64,000 nucleotides of DNA, from NCBI GenBank assembly GCA_004794785.1, contig SJOL01007058.1, forward strand, positions 1 through 64,000, read 5' to 3'. A model generated the notes under the pieces. It saw only the letters and a list, made by a program, of their open reading frames with translations, ran no database searches and had not been told where the DNA came from. The number at the start of each line of letters is the position of its first letter. Position 1 is the first letter of the stretch. Below, in pieces: positions 57,600 to 64,000 of the stretch. Both the position numbers and the translations under genes were made by a program. The DNA comes from Opisthorchis felineus. Its lineage: Eukaryota; Platyhelminthes; Trematoda; Opisthorchiida; Opisthorchiidae.

Positions 57600-58070
57600 C
57601 AGTATTTGCCATATATCAATACCCACACTCATATTATCCCATCATACATTTTAGAAGGTGAGTGACAATTTTTACTTGGAGCGTGTGCGTGGATTTCTAA
57701 AAAAGAATGAATCTGGTGTGAGTGCGTAGTATGTGCCACATCTTCCTCAGAATCGGTGGATCAAGTGAAATTTGGCCTTCATCGCGCTAACCTTGCGTGG
57801 TTCACACTTCTGATAGTCACAAAGCCAACTTGCAGCCCGCGGAATTCTCGGAATATATAAGAGGATCACCATGCCCTTCTGCATTCCACACCCCAAAAAT
57901 ACAACCTAATCCAGTTTGCTGAGGAGCAGCACGCTTGGTTTTGAGTAGAGTCCACATGTCACATATCATCGTTCAGGTATTCAGGCGGTGTCAAATCACA
58001 TCAGCCGAATAGCTTCATTCATTCATTCATTCTGCTGAATAGTGCACCGTATCTAATTATATCAAGCGCC
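57600..58070. other. No gene; ATTC tract at 58014-58032
   Basis: Contains an (ATTC)4-5 run at 58014-58032. Nothing else recognised. Confidence 0.6.
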
Positions 58071-58074
58071 GTGA

Positions 58075-58310
58075 GTATCACCTGATGCAGTGTTAGTTTT
58101 GGGTCATATATGGTTTGAGAGAAGCAAGCGGTAATTATCCCATTCCGTTACCAATTTCTCTACTTACTGCTGTAAATGTTACATCCCACTGTCAGTATTG
58201 CACGATATACTGTGCACCCACGCGTTCTAACACTCAATGAGGGAAGGGGCAGGTAAATTTGGTAAATAGCTCTGAATCCTCATCTACCCGCGAATGGCTC
58301 TAATACGACC
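58075..58310 (+). repeat. Local duplication block Q, copy 1
   Basis: Direct repeat of 63.8-64.0 kb: TGTAAATGTTACATCCCACTGTCAGTATTGCA near 58171 against 63884, and AATAGCTCTGAATCCTCATCTAC near 58264 against 63977. Non-coding. Confidence 0.75.
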
Positions 58311-58795
58311 ATTGATGGACATTTGAAACAACTATCAAACTAGGAAATTTTGCCTGCACCTCCAGAAGCACCATTGGACTGAAGAAATCTATTCATTGCG
58401 AAGCGTCAACTATGAGTTACCTTCGTTTCATTCTAAATCTATGTGAGCTGGCTAATTTTTCTGTAGATGGCGACGAACATTGCATCGCATGCGGTCCCGC
58501 CGTTTCACTCCATATATATGTGCATATATATATACAAATATGCATAGTAAATTCTCAAGGCGGATTTGGTCGGACAAGTATAATTATTATTTTCAAACCT
58601 ATATTTAATATGCATTATCAGATTTACGGTCATTCGCCGGAGTAAAAGTTACTCATAGTAATTTCCTACTCAAGCAATTGGGAGCGAGTAGATTGAGAAT
58701 GAGAATAATTCAAATTGTTCCATTTGCTCTGCACACTGTTCAAAGGATTTCTACAAAGAATCGGCCATCATTCGTGCCAGTCCGAGTTTGACGAA

Positions 58796-58900
58796 ATGAA
58801 CATGACCAAGCTCTACGCCTTAACATTTGCCGTAGTGTTGCAATTTCTAATCAGATTGAACGATTCCGTTTTGTGCGTCTGTTGTGTTGACCTATAGCGC
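58796..58900 (+). CDS. Small ORF with signal peptide-like start, 34 codons
   Basis: Starts at ATG (or a second ATG six bases later) and reads MNMTKLYALTFAVVLQFLIR, then a short cysteine-rich tail, CVCCVDL, and TAG. The hydrophobic core of about 14 residues behind a lysine is typical of a secretory signal peptide. At this length it is either a complete tiny secreted peptide or the first exon of a longer gene whose donor I cannot place. It lies in the local duplication region, but no second copy was found. Confidence 0.35.
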
Positions 58901-59700
58901 TGTTGATAACTGAAGCACGTTTGAGCCAGCCTTGGCTTCCGCAGAGGTCCGAATGTTGCGGCCTGTAACTGAATAGAGTGAGAGTGCTCCGCTGGGTAGC
59001 ACGTCCTCTGATATTTGAGTCTAGTGCAGCTGAAAACCTATCGTATCTGCTACGCTTCTCATACGTAATTCGGTGTACAAGCGGTCCGGTTGGAGAACTC
59101 ATATTGTTGATTTATTTATAATTATTTCCCGGCCATGAAATAGACTTACTATGCTTTTTCAAGCAATTGTGCAGGGCGTTTTGTGGGGTTATTCGGCAAA
59201 TCAGAAAACAGAATGTGGAGCAGCTAAATATTCGCTGGGTGTAATCACTTGAATAAAGATCCGCTGTACTGAGAAATTTTAATGTGCAAACACTAGTTGC
59301 TCTTGTACTAAACTAAAATCGCTCATCAGGTGCATCAGTTAAATACTCATGTTTCTACCATCGCAACGGATGTCGTTACATTTAGCTTGGTTTGAATGTG
59401 CACTTTAATAGTCGGGTTTCCCAGTGTTCCATAACAATCAATTCATCTCGGCTGCGGAAATCTTGCTTTTGCCACCCTGAGAGACCAACTGAATTAACCC
59501 ATCCGTTTGGTTCAAAAGAGCCCACACACAGACCCGCAGTAAGACTGAATCTGGAAATTTGTCCTGATGCACTGGGTAGGAAATGGGCAAACAATAATTT
59601 TCACTATATAATTAGAGATACTTGCAAGCATCTGCATAGCGAGCGCCGAGTGGAATTCGCCGGAAACAAAGTTTGTAGGCTGACTACAACCACAAAAGTA
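58900..59700. other. No supported gene
   Basis: Overlapping frames on both strands at 58851-59102 and 59382-59724 are mutually exclusive and without support. Confidence 0.4.
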
Positions 59701-59720
59701 GAATGGCAAATACTGCCAAA

Positions 59721-59801
59721 ATGATACGCTGGGTCATATGGCGTTTTACTATTCAGCCTATTCTGTGTTTCCTCGCTCTTTCTCACACATTCAAGAAAGA
59801 G
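59721..59801 (+). CDS. Candidate first exon: signal peptide ending at a GT donor
   Basis: ATG at 59721 opens 27 codons, MIRWVIWRFTIQPILCFLAL and SHTFKKE, ending exactly at donor AAAGAG|GTGAGTAT in phase 0. The hydrophobic segment fits a signal peptide. The paralogous sequence at 60.60-60.70 kb has the same register and a GTATGT donor at the same position. Small secreted proteins split into short exons are typical of trematodes; membership of any named family is not shown here. Downstream exons were not identified. Confidence 0.45.
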
Positions 59802-60124
59802 GTGAGTATATAATTCAAACTTCTGTGTATTCCAGTTGTCCAGCAGTAACATGTTTAACATGATGAGAGAAACAAATGTAAAACAACTGGGAAACTACTA
59901 TGAAGCTAATGTTAAACAATTAGGAATAGCCGGAATTTCCACACCTTGTAAATTCTTCTGAGGCTTGCCCTGAACGAGCTCTCTTGTATCAGCGTAGAAG
60001 TGACTAGTGCAAACACACTGTAGGTTGATATATGTATCCCGTCGTGTACCAAACTACTACATTCTGGGTACTAGTCTGGCAACATAGTTCCAGTGGATCG
60101 TTAGTAATATTACATAATTAAACT

Positions 60125-60345
60125 CAGATAGACAGAGATATGAATGGATAGATACTTATGAATTGGCAGATAGATAATGATCAAGTGTTTTATATTTGGC
60201 CAGAATCATAATCATATATGACGACCGATAGATCAACAGGCTGAATAATTTGTAGACGCACAAGTTTGCGGACTGACAGACAGCCAGACACGCAGATAAT
60301 AATTGGCTTAATAGATAAATGGATGAGCGGAATGTTATATTCCCA
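60125..60345. repeat. Degenerate GATA/TAGA tract
   Basis: Interrupted arrays of GATAGAT, CAGACAG and ATGGATAG units over about 200 bases. Similar shorter tracts occur at 55.33-55.37, 56.47-56.55, 57.53-57.57 and 63.71-63.77 kb, all in the last 9 kb of the window. Confidence 0.65.
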
Positions 60346-60581
60346 CATGCATACGATTTCCGTAGATTAAGTGGGACGAATTTACGGAAAGATAGAAGCT
60401 CATTCTGAAACGTTTGTAATTCCGTTTCCGGTGGAAAACAAGTTCGATTTATCACTGAATGCTAGATTACTTTCGCTCAAGCGCATTTTCACGCACATGA
60501 AATGAACAGCATCTCACTCATTTTATCCCAGTTGATTTTGTCTAATTTACCCTGGCATTTGTTTGTGTTGCACTTGCTGCT

Positions 60582-60697
60582 GTGTTCAAAATAGTCTCGT
60601 TTAATTTACTGCCTCAAGTATTCTGGGTTACATGGCGTTTTCAATATCCCACCTATTCTGCGTTTTCCCCGCGGTTTCCCACACATCCCAGAAAGAG
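60582..60697 (+). pseudogene. Paralogue of the 59.7 kb first exon
   Basis: Aligns to 59.73-59.93 kb. The register is TTCTGGGTTACATGGCG (FWVTWR) to donor CAGAAAGAG|GTATGTGT, matching WVIWR....KKE. There is no ATG in the equivalent place and the hydrophobic core is weaker. Similarity continues about 100 bases into the intron. Either a decayed copy or an exon whose start lies elsewhere. Confidence 0.45.
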
Positions 60698-60799
60698 GTA
60701 TGTGTCCAATTCAAACTTTTTCGTATTTCAATTGCTCAGCTATAATATGTCTAACTTTATGAATGAAAGAGCCGTAAACCTCCTTTTAAACAGCTAGAA

Positions 60800-61585
60800 A
60801 TCGCATGCATCTTTGTAGGCGTTGACGGCCTGGCGACATTTCGTTAAAGGCAAAGCGCCAAAACCTGGCACGTCTTCGTTTTTTCTGCGGTCATTTTGCA
60901 AACACCGCTTTAGAATTGGTTGCAAAATAAATTTGGTTGCTTCAGAAATATCGCTCCAATGAATGAATGAATGGGGAAACAACCGGGCATACTGAACGCT
61001 CGCAGGTTCCATGTGGTTTCACATTAGCGATGTTGTACATTTGTGGTGTGTGCATTCTTGCAAAATTCCGTGGTCATTCTGCACAGCCAAAGATAAAATG
61101 TTCCTTACTATTTCGATGTTGGAATTTGACTTGATTGCGAATATGGACCGTGTAGGGCAGTGAATAGTTTGTCTCAAAGAGCAATCTACTACATGCGTCT
61201 CACTGAATGGCCATTATATTGGCCTATAAAATTCCTGTGCAGATTCTTTAGATTCGTAGCAGCCATCAGCGCGGAAATGTATGAAATGCAACACAGCCTT
61301 TCTCCTCAATTCAGCTCAAGTGAGGTATGACCGCGAATAAATGTAGCGAATAACCCTTCCAAGTCCAAAAACACGCATCAGACTAAGCACAATGTGCCCA
61401 ATAATCAAAAATTCCCCACGAACAGAGCAAGCGCAGTCTCTCACAATATGTATCAAGTTCATACCTGCCTGCTTAAAACGTTTGTAGTTATAAAGCTTCA
61501 CGACAAAGTCCTGCATTCTTGTTTACGTTCAAACCCACGATGCCGATGCTTTTTAATCACATTCACCATACTCCCTACGATACGG
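60800..61585. other. No supported gene
   Basis: The minus frame at 60794-61012 and the plus frame at 61394-61768 have no domain or splice support; the latter overlaps block P copy 2. Confidence 0.4.
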
Positions 61586-61589
61586 ATTT

Positions 61590-61980
61590 ATTTTTTTCCT
61601 CCCAACGACATGGTGCAAACTATCGCCAATGTACTGTGCAGTCACAAGACTTTTGTACAGTCTGTGCAGCCTAACTGGTCCTCACATATGTCCAAACCAC
61701 CTTTGGTTACGTTTTTCAAAACGATATTGAAACTAAACGCACAGCACAGTAACCGAGAGTGCTTATAATTAACGAATGTATTATGGTTGCCAACTAGTGT
61801 AAACCACCGAGGTTATTCGTTATTTAATGTACAGCATGCAGATACATTACTTTGTGTGGAGAACTGATGACAGCACTCTGTCTGGTAGAAAGTATTGCAA
61901 CGTCATATTGGGTGTGCATTAATTTTACTCTTATATATCGCGTTTATTTCGCGGAATATATGAGTTGAACAAACAAATGG
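61590..61980 (+). repeat. Local duplication block P, copy 2
   Basis: See 57.0-57.56 kb. This copy has an insertion of about 100 bases between the CCTAACTGGTC and GACAGCACTC anchors compared with copy 1. Confidence 0.55.
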
Positions 61981-62186
61981 ATTCGTGCGGCGACCGAATG
62001 GGACCCCAATCCTAAGGCGCAAAATGCCCTCATTTTCAAAATCTTTGCGAGCGGAATAGAACGTTTTGCGCCGAAATCTTGCACTTTTTTACCTGCGCTT
62101 AAACCAAAGATCGCCCTAATCTATTTTCACTGTGCCGCGATTTGTTTTAATTAATCTCCCTTCTAAATTTTTGGCACACATTCGAC

Positions 62187-63650
62187 TTGGAACTTGCTGT
62201 GCTGTGGTTTCAGAAAGGGCCTCACATTTTTTTCTTTGAGAAATTTGAGATTATACCATCTTTAACCTACACGGCGTTTGAGAACACGTTAAATGAGTAC
62301 ATGAAGAATAAATATGTGGCATTTATGCGTTCATCCATGTACATACACATACACAACTACCGCCGAAGGTGTCGAATATTTATGTTGAGTACACGATACC
62401 TAGTTGGGTTTTATTGTGGCAGCTGATATGCTTTGGTCCTGGTTAAACCTTGGGAGCCTGGACGCGTGCATGTACTGCAGTCAGAGGAAGTTGACCATAG
62501 CCACATATGCTTCCCCAGATGGCAGCAGACGCTTCCAGATGCAGCAGTTGTTGTGGAACCGCACACGAAATTCGGTTTTGGGTAAGCTTTTAAGCACACA
62601 ATATCTGGCCTATAGATACATGCTCTACACCTTCCTGATCACGGATGGCATGGGTAACGGACGTCCGGTTAGGTATGCCTTCGTGGAAAGCAAACAATTT
62701 GCTTGCATGTACAAAGTGCTTGGTTTATGAAGGGAAATGATGGGCAAGCAGTATCGAGTGCAGAATGTTGTCATGGCACAAATTTGGGCAGCGCGAGTAG
62801 TGTCCGTCTACGACGTCATGTGCTGCTCCCACATTCAAAACGCTACCAGGAAGCACGTATGTATCATGTATCCATACATCCATGCATTTTTCATCACAGA
62901 CACACTGCGAACAGCCAACACATATGCCACCGTATGGCTCGCCTGGACAATGGCGTGCAGTAGGTTTTTTTTATCATAATACTAGCACACAGATTCCGAC
63001 AAGATCTGCAACTGCTGCACCGCACGCACCCACTATTTGTGTCTTGCGTTACGGCCCACGTTTTGCAAATCACCCGCAAGTGGACTGGACACGAACTATC
63101 CGGGATGGTCCAATTTAATAGTGTGACCAACAACTGTCTGTGGAATACAAACGGCCGCCTGAAACACTGGGTTCATCACTCGGACACACTGGAGCACGCA
63201 GTCATACATAAGGTGTCCTGGCACGCCGAGTGGCTCTTGTGGGAATGTGAGATGCATACGTCATAACAATGCGACCGACAAGAGATCCTGGAAGCTACGG
63301 CTGCATTCTGAACGTACTCTGTCGAATGACTACGTATGCACGTTCCCTCGTTTTGGGGCATTTGGGGCCGCGACACTCAAAGCTATGCTATTGTAGTGTT
63401 GGAACAAACCAGGTGGGGTCAATCTACGTTAACTAAATTGTGGTTCCTAGTGCAAACACCTAGGTGCTTCCAGACGGCTGACACCTCTGCTGTAAATGCG
63501 CATGCTCCTTCCACCAAGCGGCGTGGGTCCCTTGCACCCATTTGTTCTCTGTATTTAGGGAGCAGTCGGTTCCAAGCAGTAAGAAACATTCTGCATAGGT
63601 GTCATCTTAGATTGCTCCCCATCCATCAACGGTGGCTCCCGGATTAAAAC
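62187..63650 (+). pseudogene. MULE transposase with SWIM-like finger, degenerate
   Basis: Plus strand, several registers. 62.19-62.34 kb: N-terminal part (FENTLNEYMKNKYVAFMRSS). 62.54-62.73 kb: start of the transposase core, YRYMLYTFLITDGMGNGRPV then YAFVESKQFA; the preceding WNRT is where the first catalytic D is expected and is changed. A TGA at 62728-62730 interrupts the frame, which resumes REMMGKQYRVQNVVM and AARVVSVYDVMCCSHIQNAT. 63.09-63.27 kb: VTNNCLWNTNGRLKHWVHHS then LEHAV.HKVSWHAEWL. 63.49-63.53 kb: CKCACSFH, where SWIM C.C...F is expected, without the second CxH. It matches Mutator-like (ZSWIM/FAR1-type) transposases by pattern. Inactive. Confidence 0.65.
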
Positions 63651-63789
63651 GTAAACTGTTATTTCTGACGGATTGTCGGACGCCCGAATATAGCCCTTAA
63701 ATGACGTATGAATAAATATCCAAATAGATATGTGGTTAGTTAGTAAGCTGGATATAATAACTACATAATAAATAAATATTCAATCTATA

Positions 63790-64000
63790 ATTCAAAATGT
63801 TTCATGCTGGGTATTGCCTGACACAGTGCTAGATTTGGGTCACGGATGGTCATATATGATTTCTGTTTTCTCTCCTTAATCCCGTAAATGTTACATCCCA
63901 TTGTCAGTATTGCAAGACTTACTGCTCTGTTGCGCGTACTAACACCAGATGCAGACGGGGGTAAGGAAATTTAGCAAATAGCTCCGAATCCTCATCTACT
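63790..64000 (+). repeat. Local duplication block Q, copy 2 (runs off the window)
   Basis: See 58.08-58.31 kb. The match continues to the last base of the window, so the duplicated region extends beyond it. Confidence 0.75.

Noticed and set aside
59320..59334. CTGATGAG on the minus strand, possible third hammerhead
   Set aside because: The required GAAA core and stems are absent.
1..64000. CRISPR array, rRNA genes or bacterial-type operons
   Set aside because: No regularly spaced repeats, rRNA-like conserved blocks or closely packed long ORFs are present.

Overview
The window looks like nuclear DNA of a metazoan with large introns and few genes, most likely a digenean flatworm (fluke). By eye it is roughly 40% GC. 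There is no operon layout and no open frame above about 180 codons. Degenerate Ty3/Gypsy and SWIM-type MULE transposons are present, together with a tRNA-type (B-box) SINE carrying a type I hammerhead ribozyme of the kind known from trematodes. The class is an inference from repeat content, not from a recognised host gene. I recognise no complete host gene and use no gene symbols.

Region 1-19.6 kb and region 42.2-54.7 kb belong together. Both are built from diverged copies of the same blocks, and the right side is mostly the reverse complement of the left. Several blocks contain short coding frames bounded by AG acceptors and GT donors that survive in most copies. Read on the coding strand (minus on the left, plus on the right) the order is J (19.4 kb), F (18.2), G (17.5), B1 (16.5), a 36-base microexon (16.1), B2 (15.2), I (14-13.4), C (10.8), then a second B1, microexon and B2 at 8.6-7.3 kb. 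The right side has B1-microexon-B2-C at 42.8-45.9 kb and F-G-B1-I at 49.2-54.6 kb. I read this as duplicated and inverted copies of one multi-exon gene, or of a gene-bearing repeat, mostly pseudogenised. The open copies are C at 10.4-10.8 kb, B1 at 8.4-8.6 kb and B2 at 7.3-7.5 kb. A second exon set, D/E, lies on the minus strand at 46.6-48.3 kb, with a decayed inverted copy at 1.0-2.0 kb. The protein family of these exons is not established.

Region 19.6-37.3 kb is mostly non-coding sequence with no recognisable gene. It holds an (AT)22 tract at 24.5 kb, a fibronectin-III-like exon candidate at 25.5 kb, the hammerhead SINE at 28.0-28.45 kb and exon-like frames at 31.4-33.1 kb.

Region 37.4-41.85 kb holds two different broken Ty3/Gypsy elements in the same (minus) orientation. 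The first (37.4-39.25) lacks most of its integrase and its RT catalytic aspartates. The second (39.6-41.85) has RT, RNase H, integrase zinc finger and part of the integrase core, broken by stops and frameshifts.

Region 55-64 kb is a separate local duplication. Blocks at 57.0-57.5, 58.1-58.3 and 59.7-59.9 kb recur at 61.6-62.0, 63.8-64.0 and 60.6-60.8 kb. It includes two paralogous short exons ending in splice donors, one of which starts with a signal-peptide-like sequence, and a small signal-peptide ORF at 58.8 kb. A degenerate MULE transposase with a SWIM-like finger (62.2-63.65 kb) lies inside the second copy. Degenerate GATA/TAGA tracts are scattered here. Identities are by-eye alignments; no searches were run.
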